DNA from: Bacillus nakamurai | Lineage (GTDB): Bacteria; Bacillota; Bacilli; Bacillales; Bacillaceae | Assembly: GCF_001584325.1 (NCBI RefSeq) | Contig: NZ_LSAZ01000015.1 | Location: 62,001 to 126,000 of the forward strand | Reading direction: 5' to 3' | DNA: 64,000 nt | Shown: positions 16,385 to 25,571 of the stretch, piece after piece | Layout of the letters: each line of letters opens with the position of its first letter | How positions within the stretch are numbered: the first letter of the stretch is position 1 | Translations under genes and position numbers: made by a program | The notes under the pieces: model-generated | What the model saw: only the letters and a program-made list of their open reading frames with translations | Told to the model about the DNA's origin: nothing | The model's database searches: none

Positions 16385-16621
16385 TTATGTTGCATATCCA
16401 TTTTTAATATGAGAAATCAGATTCTCAAGCATTTCTTTTGTGGTCATCTCAGATGACTGCTCACCGATGTCGTGCGCATGCATTAAAATCTTCAGAAACT
16501 CCTCTTGATTTAACTTCGTGTTCTTCATCATTCGTTTCCTTTCGGCTTCCATTAAATTGAAAACAAGATTATTATATGCTGTCGGATGCTGTTTTGCAAT
16601 CTCTAATACATCATTCGACAC
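16385..16621 (-). CDS. Small hypothetical helical protein
   Basis: 78 residues from a GTG start (MSNDVLEIAKQHPTAYNNLVFNLMEAERKRMMKN...). The protein is polar, probably helical, with no membrane segment. Its ribosome site is weak, but it has its own clean terminator three bases past the stop and lies divergent from ywqB. I do not recognise a family. Confidence 0.55.
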   Translation of the reverse strand: MSNDVLEIAKQHPTAYNNLVFNLMEAERKRMMKNTKLNQEEFLKILMHAHDIGEQSSEMTTKEMLENLISHIKNGYAT

Positions 16622-16732
16622 ATCCGGGTTTTTATGTCCTTTTTCAGGAAAAACTTTTTCCCGGCCCTGTGTTGCGATATAATAGAGGAATTGGAATCTT
16701 TTTATTTTGTGACTCGGTTAGGAGCGATAATC

Positions 16733-18343
16733 ATGCTTCAGGATATGATTTCTAAAGAAGATGTGCTGGCTGCGGCTGAACAGCTGAAGGAACTTCTCCC
16801 TTACAACGAAGAAAATGTTCAGCTGATTAAAAAGGCACTCATTTTATATCGGCAGGATTCCGTCTATCGTTTACAGGCAGCAGCCCCGACAGAGGTTTCT
16901 GCTTATGTGCAGGACGTTGTGCCTGTGCGGGTCACGCTGAACTTGTTTCTTATCGTGAAAAGCGGCTGTTCATGCCCGTCTGACACGATCTGCCGCCACG
17001 TGCTGGCCGCTTTTTTATATGTATATGCATTGTTTGAACGGGTCGGTTCTTTTACGGAGCATTGGCTGGAGAGAGAAAAGCTTGAGGAAAGCAAGGAGCT
17101 TGTCCGCCGGCAGTTTCAGGAAAAGGTGCTGCCTAATGAAGAGACGCTGTCAAGCTGGCTGGCTTTTTTCGATTCCGAATACTCGCTGTGGGAGGCGCGG
17201 ACGCCGGCCGGAAGCCAAACGATGCAAGGGCTTTATTACGGCTACCTGTCAGCGCTCAAAAAACACGCCCCGAAAAAACCCGAGCTGAAAAGCTTATATC
17301 AAATACATTCGGCGCTTGCCGTCTGGCTTCACATGTTCAGGCTGATGGAGTCAGGCAAATTGGATGCCGAGAAAGATTTCTACAGCATGAATCCGTACGT
17401 GGAGCAGCTGATGGATACGATTTACACTTCCATTGACAGGCTGAAAACGTACGCCCTGTCTTTTTCGCTTGATCCCTTTTTGGATCGGACACCCCCGGTA
17501 TTGCGCAAGCTGCTGTTTAAGGAAGATTACTTTCAATATGAACGCCTCCGGGTATTCGGTGAAATTTGGAGCGCACTTCTTAACCGGCCGAAATGGGTGG
17601 CGCGCGAACAGGAAATCCTCGCCAAAGAAGCCGGACGCCGCTTTTCACCTGAAGTGCGATTCGGACGGCTTCATTTGGCGTTTTTACAAAAAGACGATGA
17701 AACGGTGTTTGCAGAAATCACCCGCTTCCCTCCTGACGCGCTGCCATATACGTTTCAATGGCTGAGTGAGCTTGGCGCGAAAAAAGACTGGAAGCGGCTG
17801 AAAACATGGTACGGACATATCGAACCCCTTGCGGTGAGTTATACGAGGCTTGATAAACCGTTTAAAGAAATGCGCGATTGTATTGGCGAGCTGTTTGTCA
17901 TGCTGTCAGACTATGCCAAGCATTCTCATGATGATTCGCTGTTTGAACGATTTGCTTCAGGCTGCCTTCCTTACTCGTTTACAGAATACAGCCAGTACTT
18001 GTACGAAAAACGGCGGTATGCGGAGTGGGTTGAGATTCACAGCCTCGTCGGCTTTTCCGTATGGGAAATTGAAAAGGACATTCTTAAGGAGATTGCCGCA
18101 AACGATCCGGAAGCTCTCATCCCCTCCTATCACAGAGCGGCCGCCTTTTTTATCGACCAAAAAAACCGTAATGCTTACAAAGAGGCTGCCCGCCATTTGA
18201 AAAAACTGCGGACTTTATATAAAAAGGCAAAAAAACAGCAGGTATGGGAGCGGTATATCAACCAGCTGAGCGGCAGCTACAAACGGCTCCGCGCCCTTCA
18301 AGAAGAATTGCAGAAAGGAAAGTTGATTGATGGCGAGTCTTAA
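16733..18343 (+). CDS. ywqB: YwqB, SWIM zinc-finger protein
   Basis: 536 residues. A SWIM zinc-binding motif (CxC...CxH) is visible as GCSCPSDTICRHVLA near residues 80-95; the rest is helical with no other named domain. The ATG at 16733 has a TAGGAGCG site; the frame open from 16634 is an unsupported extension. A -10-like TATAAT lies at 16678-16683. The gene overlaps ywqA by 14 bases, and in B. subtilis the pair is also adjacent. The SWIM domain probably helps the Snf2 partner bind nucleic acid or protein. Confidence 0.9.
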   Translation: MLQDMISKEDVLAAAEQLKELLPYNEENVQLIKKALILYRQDSVYRLQAAAPTEVSAYVQDVVPVRVTLNLFLIVKSGCSCPSDTICRHVLAAFLYVYALFERVGSFTEHWLEREKLEESKELVRRQFQEKVLPNEETLSSWLAFFDSEYSLWEARTPAGSQTMQGLYYGYLSALKKHAPKKPELKSLYQIHSALAVWLHMFRLMESGKLDAEKDFYSMNPYVEQLMDTIYTSIDRLKTYALSFSLDPFLDRTPPVLRKLLFKEDYFQYERLRVFGEIWSALLNRPKWVAREQEILAKEAGRRFSPEVRFGRLHLAFLQKDDETVFAEITRFPPDALPYTFQWLSELGAKKDWKRLKTWYGHIEPLAVSYTRLDKPFKEMRDCIGELFVMLSDYAKHSHDDSLFERFASGCLPYSFTEYSQYLYEKRRYAEWVEIHSLVGFSVWEIEKDILKEIAANDPEALIPSYHRAAAFFIDQKNRNAYKEAARHLKKLRTLYKKAKKQQVWERYINQLSGSYKRLRALQEELQKGKLIDGES

Positions 18344-21104
18344 GGAAATTTTCATTCATGTTGAACAAATGGAAGATTGGACATTTACGCTGTCAAGTTA
18401 TGATGAAAATGAACAGCCGCTTACTCTCAGCCAAATGAAGACCCATTTATTCCAGTGGCATGAGTCTACATTTTACGGAACGTTTCTTGAAGACGTCAGC
18501 TTTATCGGCACCCCCGCTGTTTTGCTCAGTCCGTGGATGACGGTCGAGCTGCTCGGCAAAAACTCGTTCAACTCATTCAGCACCGTACAGCTGACAAAAG
18601 AAACGGAGCCATTGATCGAAGCGGCTTCCACCATATATGAATTTATCGCGGACGGCGATTTTCTGCCGGATTTTGAAGCATGGAAAAATGGAGTTTTGCG
18701 CTGGAAGGATCGCGAGCTGCTTTTGGAAGGTTTTACGGCAGATTGGTTTTCCGCCGCCGTTCAGGACTACATTCAGTATCAAGATGACCTCCGGGAAAAA
18801 TGGCAGCATATCGAAACCCGGTCGCCGGCGGTTCATACGTTCAGAGGGTCCTTTTTGGATGAGGATGATTTTCTGGAGGGGATCGGCTGGCATGACGACC
18901 TGACCCCGTTTACCGTCGGGCTTCGGTTAAACGAGCCTGATTTTGACGGTGACAACTGGAAAATCGAAATATTTTTACGTGATAAAAAAAGCGGCAGCAT
19001 CACCTTTTTCGACGGATTGCATGGGCTGAAAAAATCGTGGCAGGCGTACAGCGGCAAAATCGCGCGCGAACAGGACCGTTTTCACAGAACGGTCCCCTGG
19101 CTTTCGTTTGATTCAGGAACGACCCTTATTTCTGAGGAAGAAGCGTGGATTTTCTTATCAGAAGCGAGTGAGACGCTTGTCGACATGGGTGTGGAGATTC
19201 TCCTTCCATCGTGGTGGCAGATTGTCAGAGACAGTAATATGATGCTAAAAGCGAAAGTGTCTTCCGCGCCGCGGGGCGAGTCTTTCGTCGGCATGAACGC
19301 GCTGCTTGATTTCAACTGGCGGTTCGCCACAAACGGCATTGAACTGACAGAAGATGAGTTTAATGAGCTTGTCGCAAGCAACAGACGGCTTGTCAACATA
19401 CGCGGACAGTGGGTGAAAATTGATCCGCAATTCATTAAACAAATGAAAAAGCTGATGGAAAAAGCGGAATCAGAAGGCCTTCATATGTCCGATGTATTGG
19501 CGCGTGAGCTGATGGATCAGAATGAAGATGGCGGCGAGGACACGGAATTCATTGACTCGTCAGCGTTTGCCGGCATTCAAATTGAATTGTCAAAGCAGCT
19601 CAGAAGCTTGATTCGTAAATTGTCGGACGCGGCGGACCTGCCTGAACATGAAGTCAGCCCGGCATTTCAAGGTGAACTCCGCCCTTATCAGACATACGGC
19701 ATGAACTGGCTCCTGTTTTTACGGGAAAACGGCTTTGGCGCCTGCCTCGCCGATGACATGGGTCTCGGAAAGACGATTCAAATGATCGCCTATTTTCTCC
19801 ATGTAAAGGAGAGCGGACGGCAAAAAACGCCGGCCTTGATCATTGCGCCGACGTCGGTGCTCGGCAACTGGCAGCGCGAGCTTCAGACCTTTGCGCCGCA
19901 GCTGAAAGCCGCACTGCATTACGGGCCGCGCCGCCCGAGAGGGGACACGTTTGCCGCAGCTTATGAAGACGCGGATGTCGTGCTCACGTCTTACGGTTTG
20001 TCGCATGCCGATCATGAGGAGCTTTCCTCCGTGACATGGAGCACAATCTGCCTTGATGAAGCGCAAAATATTAAAAACGCGCACACGAAACAGTCACGCG
20101 CGATCAGAAAGCTGAGAGGCGTCCATCATATCGCACTAAGCGGAACCCCGATGGAAAACCGCCTGACAGAGCTTTGGTCGATTTTTGATTTTATGAACAA
20201 AGGATATCTCGGCAGCCTGACCGGCTTTCATAAACGCTATGTCCTCCCGATTGAAAAAGACCGGGACGAAAAAAGAATCGGGCAGCTGCAGCAGTTAATC
20301 CGCCCGTTTTTATTGCGGCGGACAAAACGTGATGAAGAAGTGGCGCTTAATCTCCCTGACAAGCTAGAAGAAAAAGAATTCATTCCGCTGTCTGCCGAAC
20401 AGGCGTCGCTTTATGAACAGCTTGTCAAAGATACGTTTGAACATATGGCTTCTTTAACCGGCATGCAGCGGAAGGCACTGATTTTAAGCATGCTCGGCCG
20501 GCTGAAGCAAATATGCGACCATCCTGCCCTCTATTTAAAGGAAGAACAGACGGAACTGTTAGCGGGCAGATCAGTAAAACTGGAAAAGCTGCTTGAATTG
20601 ATGGCAGCTATCCGGGAACAGGGCGAAAGCTGCCTCATTTTCACCCAGTACATCCAGATGGGCAACATGATGAAACGCCTTCTGGAAAAAAGATTCGGGG
20701 AACCGGTTCAGTTTTTGAACGGGAGCCTCTCCAAGCAGGAACGTGATTCTCTCGTTGAACGCTTTCAAAAGAAGGAATACCCGACACTGATCCTGTCACT
20801 GAAAGCAGGCGGCACCGGCCTGAATCTCACGGCCGCCAATCACGTCATTCATTATGACAGATGGTGGAATCCAGCGGTTGAAAATCAAGCAACTGACCGC
20901 GCCTACAGAATCGGTCAGGAGCGGTTTGTCCACGTTCATAAATTAATAACGACGGGGACAATTGAAGAGAAAATCGATTTGATGCTCGAAACGAAACAAA
21001 CATTGAATGACCAGATTATCCAAAGTGAAAATTGGATTACCGAGCTTTCATCCGAGGAGCTTGAAGAGTTATTCACACTCAGCGCCTCGGCGCAGTCACA
21101 CTGA
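18330..21104 (+). CDS. ywqA: YwqA, Snf2/RapA-family helicase-like ATPase
   Basis: 924 residues. An N-terminal SNF2-associated domain spans about 1-440. The two-lobed Snf2 ATPase follows: Walker A in DDMGLGKTIQM, motif II DEAQ in LDEAQNIKN, motif III SGTPMENRL, and motif VI in QATDRAYRIGQ. It is expected to be a DNA-stimulated translocase rather than a strand-separating helicase. The ATG at 18330 is preferred over a TTG one codon earlier. It overlaps ywqB, so the two are probably co-translated. Confidence 0.93.
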   Translation: MASLKEIFIHVEQMEDWTFTLSSYDENEQPLTLSQMKTHLFQWHESTFYGTFLEDVSFIGTPAVLLSPWMTVELLGKNSFNSFSTVQLTKETEPLIEAASTIYEFIADGDFLPDFEAWKNGVLRWKDRELLLEGFTADWFSAAVQDYIQYQDDLREKWQHIETRSPAVHTFRGSFLDEDDFLEGIGWHDDLTPFTVGLRLNEPDFDGDNWKIEIFLRDKKSGSITFFDGLHGLKKSWQAYSGKIAREQDRFHRTVPWLSFDSGTTLISEEEAWIFLSEASETLVDMGVEILLPSWWQIVRDSNMMLKAKVSSAPRGESFVGMNALLDFNWRFATNGIELTEDEFNELVASNRRLVNIRGQWVKIDPQFIKQMKKLMEKAESEGLHMSDVLARELMDQNEDGGEDTEFIDSSAFAGIQIELSKQLRSLIRKLSDAADLPEHEVSPAFQGELRPYQTYGMNWLLFLRENGFGACLADDMGLGKTIQMIAYFLHVKESGRQKTPALIIAPTSVLGNWQRELQTFAPQLKAALHYGPRRPRGDTFAAAYEDADVVLTSYGLSHADHEELSSVTWSTICLDEAQNIKNAHTKQSRAIRKLRGVHHIALSGTPMENRLTELWSIFDFMNKGYLGSLTGFHKRYVLPIEKDRDEKRIGQLQQLIRPFLLRRTKRDEEVALNLPDKLEEKEFIPLSAEQASLYEQLVKDTFEHMASLTGMQRKALILSMLGRLKQICDHPALYLKEEQTELLAGRSVKLEKLLELMAAIREQGESCLIFTQYIQMGNMMKRLLEKRFGEPVQFLNGSLSKQERDSLVERFQKKEYPTLILSLKAGGTGLNLTAANHVIHYDRWWNPAVENQATDRAYRIGQERFVHVHKLITTGTIEEKIDLMLETKQTLNDQIIQSENWITELSSEELEELFTLSASAQSH

Positions 21105-21108
21105 TTAC

Positions 21109-21146
21109 AAAAAAGGCCGGCCCTCCTAAAGAGAGCCGGCCTTTTA
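21109..21146 (+). terminator. ywqA terminator
   Basis: AAAAGGCCGGC pairs with GCCGGCCTTTT directly after the ywqA stop. Confidence 0.85.
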
Positions 21147-21217
21147 TACGTCCTTACTGTTACGCCGCATTTGCCATGAATGCGTCACGCCAGTCATGAA
21201 CAGTATGGTCAAATCTG

Positions 21218-22075
21218 TTACAGTAAATTCTTTATCATATGCGCGATGCCGTTTTGGTCATTTGTCAATGTGACGGCGTCAGCGATTTCCTTAATATCTC
21301 CCCGTGCGTTCCCCATCGCCACGCCTTTTCCGGCCGCTTGAAGCATTGAATAATCATTTAAGCTGTCACCGGCTGCTGCTGTTTCTGCCATCGGAATGCC
21401 GAGCCTTTTTGCCAGCCGCTTGAGCGCCTGTCCTTTAGAAGCGTTTCGGGCGGACAGCTCAAAATTATGGTCTGCTGAACTGACCAGGGTCAGGTCCTCC
21501 TGATCCCGGAATCGGTCCCATCCTGCTTTCAGCTTCTTTTCGTCAAATGAAAAACCAAGTATATTGTAGAAGTCCAGATGTTCTTTTGTGTCAAACAGCT
21601 CCCGGTACGATTGAATGTAAGCAAAACCGGACTGGCTGTATTGCACCTCTGCCGCCTGCTGCAAAACGGAAAGATCTTGCTCAGGATTGGCGCTTTTCAC
21701 ACGGTCAATCTCGATGTCAAGCAGCTGACGCCCTGTTTCAGGCGTATAGATGGCCTGATTCGTAAATACCTCATAATAATATTCCCCGTTTTCGAGCCAG
21801 GACAAAATATCGCGGGCTCTTGACGGATGAATCGTTTCACAGTGGTACAGGCTGCCGTCAGGGGCATGGATGGCCGCCCCGTTTACGCTGATAACCCACG
21901 TTTTCATTCCGAGCGGTTCAAAGATGGATAATACGTCAAAATGGGCGCGTCCGGTTGAAACGACAATTTCGATTCCCGCCTGCTGTGCTTCTTTTAAAGC
22001 CTGCTCGTTTTCAGTGCTTACTTGGTGCCTGCTGTTCAGCAGTGTGCCGTCCAAATCAATGGCAATCAGTTTCAC
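21218..22075 (-). CDS. ywpJ: YwpJ, HAD-family (Cof-type) phosphatase
   Basis: 285 residues with HAD motifs in order: catalytic aspartates in IAIDLDGTLLNS, the TGR motif in VSTGRAHFDV, and the metal site AAGDSLNDYSML near residue 235. The cap is of the Cof type. Such enzymes hydrolyse sugar phosphates or similar small phosphoesters. It overlaps the end of glcR by four bases, so it is the second gene of a glcR-ywpJ operon. In B. subtilis this pair has been linked to handling of 2-deoxyglucose/glucose phosphate, which fits HAD activity. Confidence 0.92.
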   Translation of the reverse strand: MKLIAIDLDGTLLNSRHQVSTENEQALKEAQQAGIEIVVSTGRAHFDVLSIFEPLGMKTWVISVNGAAIHAPDGSLYHCETIHPSRARDILSWLENGEYYYEVFTNQAIYTPETGRQLLDIEIDRVKSANPEQDLSVLQQAAEVQYSQSGFAYIQSYRELFDTKEHLDFYNILGFSFDEKKLKAGWDRFRDQEDLTLVSSADHNFELSARNASKGQALKRLAKRLGIPMAETAAAGDSLNDYSMLQAAGKGVAMGNARGDIKEIADAVTLTNDQNGIAHMIKNLL

Positions 22076-22854
22076 ATGTCCTCATCCTCTTCTTCAGAAT
22101 CAGTTACAAGCAATTCTACGCCGTGCCGGTCGAGCAAATCACAAAAATCCTGATCAGGCAGCCGATCCGTAATCAGCAGGTCAATCTCGCTTAATGATGC
22201 ATATTGATAAAAACTTGTGCGGCCAAGCTTGGAATGATCGCTTAAAGCGATGACCTGTTTCGCCTGCCGAATCATTTTCCGCTTGACCATGCCATCCTCT
22301 TCATGCGGAATGGTAAGTCCGTTCTCTGAAATGCCGACAACGCCAATCAGCACTTTATCGGCATGATAATCCCCCAATTTTTCTATGACGGAAGCGCCGT
22401 ATAAAAACCGGTGTTCCTTTTGCAGCTTCCCGCCGAGCAAATGAATATCTATTCCCTCTTTTGCAGAGAGGATTTCCGCTTGATTGATCGAATTTGTAAT
22501 AACAAGACAATCGGTGACATTTAAATGCTCGGCGCATGCCTGAACGGTTGTCGACGTATCCAGTATGATCCGGTCGCCTTTATGGATTAACGATGCGGCC
22601 AGCTTGCCGATTTTGTTTTTTTCTTCAGAAACGGTTTTCAGCCGCCCTGAATAGCCTTGTATTTCCTGATGCTTGGCCGGAAGAATGGCGCCGCCCCGTG
22701 TCCTGATAATAGCATGCCGCTCTTCCAGCTTCACCAGATCCCGCCTTGCCGTGTCTCTTGAAATGCGGAGCAGCGAACAAATTTGTTCCGCCGTAATTCG
22801 CTGATGCTGTTTCAAATAATCCATAATGGCAATCAGTCTTTCCTCTTGGTACAC
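22072..22854 (-). CDS. glcR: GlcR (YwpI), DeoR-family repressor
   Basis: 260 residues. The DeoR helix-turn-helix lies at about 5-57 (ERLIAIMDYLKQHQRITAEQICSLLRISRDTARRDL). The sugar-phosphate-binding fold follows, with ILDTSTTVQACAEHL and TNSINQAEIL. DeoR proteins sense phosphorylated sugars; GlcR of B. subtilis is tied to glucose phosphate signalling and catabolite control. A clear vegetative promoter lies just upstream (22890-22918). Confidence 0.92.
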   Translation of the reverse strand: MYQEERLIAIMDYLKQHQRITAEQICSLLRISRDTARRDLVKLEERHAIIRTRGGAILPAKHQEIQGYSGRLKTVSEEKNKIGKLAASLIHKGDRIILDTSTTVQACAEHLNVTDCLVITNSINQAEILSAKEGIDIHLLGGKLQKEHRFLYGASVIEKLGDYHADKVLIGVVGISENGLTIPHEEDGMVKRKMIRQAKQVIALSDHSKLGRTSFYQYASLSEIDLLITDRLPDQDFCDLLDRHGVELLVTDSEEEDEDM

Positions 22855-22889
22855 ATCCTCATTCCTTTTCCTTCACTTATCTGTAAGTA

Positions 22890-22918
22890 ATTATAAGTTT
22901 TTTGATAAAAAGAATCAA
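22890..22918 (-). promoter_or_regulatory. Sigma-A promoter of glcR-ywpJ
   Basis: Minus-strand TTGATT and TATAAT are separated by 17 bases, ending about 35 bases before the glcR start. Confidence 0.75.
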
Positions 22919-22975
22919 TCATATTAAGTGATAATAAGCAAAATTGCTTCTTTATAACCATTTTTTAGCAACTTT

Positions 22976-22998
22976 TAAAAAACCAGTCTTTCGACTGG
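22976..22998 (-). terminator. Terminator downstream of ssbB
   Basis: CCAGTC-TTTC-GACTGG is a perfect six-pair stem, followed by TTTTTT on the minus strand. Confidence 0.8.
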
Positions 22999-23059
22999 CG
23001 AATGGGAGGGGGTATTGCGGGGCCCGCCGTTAAGGCGGGAAGAAGAGAGGAAAAGCACG

Positions 23060-23401
23060 TTATTCAGCGAGCGGCTCCCTTGGTTTTTGATCCATAAAAC
23101 GAACGGTATCAGCCATTACCTCAGTCACGTAAACTTTTACGCCGTCTGTTTTTTCATAACTTCTCGTCTGGATTCTGCCGCTTACGCCGACTATTGACCC
23201 TTTTTGGCAATAAAGCGCGGTGTTTTCAGCTGTCTTTCTCCAGAGGGTGCAGTTGACGAAGTCTGCTTCGGTTTCTCCTGACGCGCTTTTAAAACTGCGG
23301 CTTACCGCCAATGTAATATGGGCGACAGCCGTGCCGGCCGATGTAAAACGCAGCTCAGGATCTTTAGTCAGCCGGCCGACCAGCATTACATGATTAAACA
23401 A
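23060..23401 (-). CDS. ssbB: SsbB (YwpH), competence single-stranded DNA-binding protein
   Basis: 113 residues from a TTG start at 23401, fixed by a strong GGAGAGGAGG site seven bases upstream. It begins MFNHVMLVGRLTKDPELRFT like the family. It is an OB-fold SSB without the long acidic tail of SsbA, which is the form that coats incoming DNA during transformation. The frame reaching 23446 is an artefact of the upstream leader. A ComK-type box lies at 23470-23482. Confidence 0.95.
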   Translation of the reverse strand: MFNHVMLVGRLTKDPELRFTSAGTAVAHITLAVSRSFKSASGETEADFVNCTLWRKTAENTALYCQKGSIVGVSGRIQTRSYEKTDGVKVYVTEVMADTVRFMDQKPREPLAE

Positions 23402-23434
23402 GCCGTATCCTCCTCTCCTTTCGAGGCTGGCTCT

Positions 23435-23482
23435 ATTGTAGAACATGTCTTTCCAAAAGAAAAAAGCGGAAAATGGGGTTTT
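23435..23482 (-). promoter_or_regulatory. ssbB promoter with a ComK AT-box
   Basis: A -10-like TACAAT lies at 23435-23440 with no good -35, as in ComK-activated promoters. Upstream at 23470-23482 is a perfect AT-box, AAAA-N5-TTTT. A K-box needs two such boxes; I found only one perfect copy. Confidence 0.6.
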
Positions 23483-23497
23483 CTGCTTGGGCCGTTC

Positions 23498-23857
23498 TTA
23501 TGTTTTCGTTTTCCTTTCTGACAAAAAAAATTTTTGCTTTTTTCCGCCTATGTAATATGTATTTTTCAGAAATCGAGAGAATAATTTCGTTCTGAACCAG
23601 TCCTTCTCAAACATGCGGACAAACCTTCCGCCATCCCATGCGAACCAGTGAAAACTCAGCTTTTTTTCAGGCAGTGAAAGCTGAATTTTATACTGTTCCA
23701 TGCGGTCCTTTGTTTCATATAAAAATACGACATTTCCCTTCCTGTTAAGATGCACCTCACAATCTTCCTTTTTGCATATTAAGTAAGGCTGATTGCGTTC
23801 CCGGCGCGAGTACCCTTCTATATAGATTTCCTTCAGGCGCAATTGATTCATAAGCAT
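23498..23857 (-). CDS. ywpG: YwpG, conserved hypothetical protein
   Basis: 119 residues, basic and rich in aromatic residues (MLMNQLRLKEIYIEGYSRRERNQPYLICKKEDCEVHLNRKGN...), mostly beta by appearance, with no signal peptide. Order with ssbB and ywpF matches B. subtilis ywpG. I see no catalytic motif and give no function. Confidence 0.8.
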   Translation of the reverse strand: MLMNQLRLKEIYIEGYSRRERNQPYLICKKEDCEVHLNRKGNVVFLYETKDRMEQYKIQLSLPEKKLSFHWFAWDGGRFVRMFEKDWFRTKLFSRFLKNTYYIGGKKQKFFLSERKTKT

Positions 23858-24024
23858 CTCTCCATGACAATATTCTGTTACATTATAATGAAAAAATAGA
23901 AATGATTAAATGTGCATCAGCTACAAAAGAAGAAGAGGCATGTATTGCAGGATTTTTCCGGCAAAAATGATATGTGTTATAATAAATGAACGAAATCCAT
24001 GGACAACAGGGGTGAAAATAAAAG

Positions 24025-24435
24025 ATGAAAACCTTTAAACTGGTTGATCTGAATGTGGAACGATTAGATAAAGATGGTCAGCCGATTGAGCAGTTTCCCC
24101 TTATAGACGGACTGATTATTAATAAAGAAGACGGTGAAAATCACTGGTTAATCGAAGCTCTTGTCCCGGCCGAGCACCTTTCGTTTTTTCAAAAGCTGAT
24201 GCAAAGCAAAAAAGAAGCGAAAGTGTTTGTCACCATTACGAAAAAGAGCAACCGTCCCGCTCAGCTGACGGGAAGCATAAAAAACATCGTCGAACTGGAA
24301 AAAAGCATTTCAGTCTTAATTTACGGTCAAATGGTCTCGAGAAATCATCCGGGATCGGAAAGCATTTTGGAGTCGCTCGTGAAAGAGGGCTACACAGGCA
24401 GCCGCTTAATTGAAGCGTTTAAACAAAAATTGTAG
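24025..24435 (+). CDS. ywpF: YwpF, conserved hypothetical protein
   Basis: 136 residues starting MKTFKLVDLNVERLDKDGQPIEQFPL, with a GGGGTG ribosome site. It is soluble, mixed alpha/beta, with no recognised catalytic residues. Position between ywpG and mscL matches ywpF. Confidence 0.85.
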   Translation: MKTFKLVDLNVERLDKDGQPIEQFPLIDGLIINKEDGENHWLIEALVPAEHLSFFQKLMQSKKEAKVFVTITKKSNRPAQLTGSIKNIVELEKSISVLIYGQMVSRNHPGSESILESLVKEGYTGSRLIEAFKQKL

Positions 24436-24441
24436 AGACAG

Positions 24442-24477
24442 CAAAAGGCCGGACGTCGATCATCCAGCCTTTTTTTG
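24442..24477 (+). terminator. ywpF terminator
   Basis: AAAAGGC and GCCTTTTTTT arms, with imperfect pairing between them (CGGA/TCC). Confidence 0.65.
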
Positions 24478-24480
24478 CGC

Positions 24481-24882
24481 CTATCCTCTTTCGTTGTCAT
24501 GTGCCTGCTGTTTAAGCAAATCTCTGATTTCGGTTAGCAGCTCTGTCTGCTGATCTGCTTCTTCGGCTTCCTTCGCTTCTTCTTCAGCTTCTTTTTTACG
24601 TCTCAGCTTGCCTAATGTCCGAATCACGATAAAAATAGAAAATGAAATAATGAAGAAGTTGACGATCGTTTGAATGAAGCTTCCGTATTTGATTTGGGCT
24701 TCGCCAAATGTCACCGCAAGCCCTGAAAAATCAAGGCCGCCAAGCAGCAAGCCGACAAGCGGCATAATGATATCCTCAACGAGCGATGTGACAATCTTGC
24801 CGAAAGCGCCGCCGATGACGACACCGATTGCCAGATCCATGATATTTCCGCGCATCGCAAAGCTTTTAAATTCTGACCACAT
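24481..24882 (-). CDS. mscL: MscL, large-conductance mechanosensitive channel
   Basis: About 133 residues starting [41 protein letters not shown], the MscL signature with pore helix TM1. TM2 is [20 protein letters not shown] charged C-terminal helix ([16 protein letters not shown]) and a short bundle end follow. It opens on hypo-osmotic shock. The ATG at 24882 with an AAGGGG site is chosen over the 13-codon-longer frame. Confidence 0.95.
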   Translation of the reverse strand: MWSEFKSFAMRGNIMDLAIGVVIGGAFGKIVTSLVEDIIMPLVGLLLGGLDFSGLAVTFGEAQIKYGSFIQTIVNFFIISFSIFIVIRTLGKLRRKKEAEEEAKEAEEADQQTELLTEIRDLLKQQAHDNERG

Positions 24883-24905
24883 GCTATTTACCCCTTTCTG
24901 CACAC

Positions 24906-24931
24906 AAAATGGGCTTTTCAAAAGCCCATTT
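24906..24931. terminator. Terminator between fabZ and mscL
   Basis: AAATGGGCTTTT and AAAAGCCCATTT form a perfect 12-pair hairpin. It sits just before mscL and after fabZ, both on the minus strand. Confidence 0.75.
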
Positions 24932-24950
24932 GTTTGTTTTTCAGTCCTGC

Positions 24951-25376
24951 TTATTCACCAAGCGCAAAGGTTAATTCAGCTTCGCAAACCACTTCGCCGT
25001 CAACTTTAGCAACGCCTTTTCCGCGTCCGATCGTACCGCGGGCGCGAATGATGTCAACCTCAAGCTCAAGCTTGTCACCCGGCTTTACCTGCTTTTTGAA
25101 ACGGCAGTTATCAATTCCCGCAAAAAATGCCAGTCTGCCCCGGTTTTCTTCTTTTATCAGCATCGTCACCGCTCCGACCTGAGCCAAAGCTTCAACGATT
25201 AATACGCCCGGCATGACCGGATATTCAGGGAAATGGCCGTTAAAAAAATCTTCATTTGCCGTGACGTTTTTATATCCCGCCGCCCGTTTGCCTTCTTCCA
25301 CTTCTGTAATTCTGTCTACGAGCAGAAATGGGTAGCGATGGGGAATTATTTCTTTAATTTGCTGAGTATCAAGCAT
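24951..25376 (-). CDS. fabZ: FabZ, (3R)-hydroxyacyl-ACP dehydratase
   Basis: 141 residues with a hot-dog fold. The catalytic histidine is in [21 protein letters not shown] (residues about 47-67) and the Glu is in the same helix. It dehydrates 3-hydroxyacyl-ACP in fatty acid elongation. The start [22 protein letters not shown] is standard. Confidence 0.96.
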   Translation of the reverse strand: MLDTQQIKEIIPHRYPFLLVDRITEVEEGKRAAGYKNVTANEDFFNGHFPEYPVMPGVLIVEALAQVGAVTMLIKEENRGRLAFFAGIDNCRFKKQVKPGDKLELEVDIIRARGTIGRGKGVAKVDGEVVCEAELTFALGE

Positions 25377-25571
25377 TCTCTTGACATCTCCTTCATTGAC
25401 AATAGTATGTATAGAAGGTATACGTGTAAACCAATCTGTACATTTGGAAGTATATTATGAATCAATTTCTTTTTCAACTGAGGCTGAACCTGTAACCTGC
25501 TGGCAATGAGCCTCGTCCATTAATGTGTTATGATAAATAAAGATTTTTACCATATGCAAAGAGGTTGGAAG

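Noticed and set aside
16634-16732. N-terminal extension of YwqB
   Set aside because: It would run through a promoter-like TATAAT element; the ATG at 16733 has a proper ribosome site.
23012-23040. GC-rich inverted repeat (CCCGCC-TTAAC-GGCGGG) after ssbB considered as a terminator or small RNA
   Set aside because: There is no T-run on either side. The better terminator is at 22976-22998, and I have no evidence for an RNA gene.
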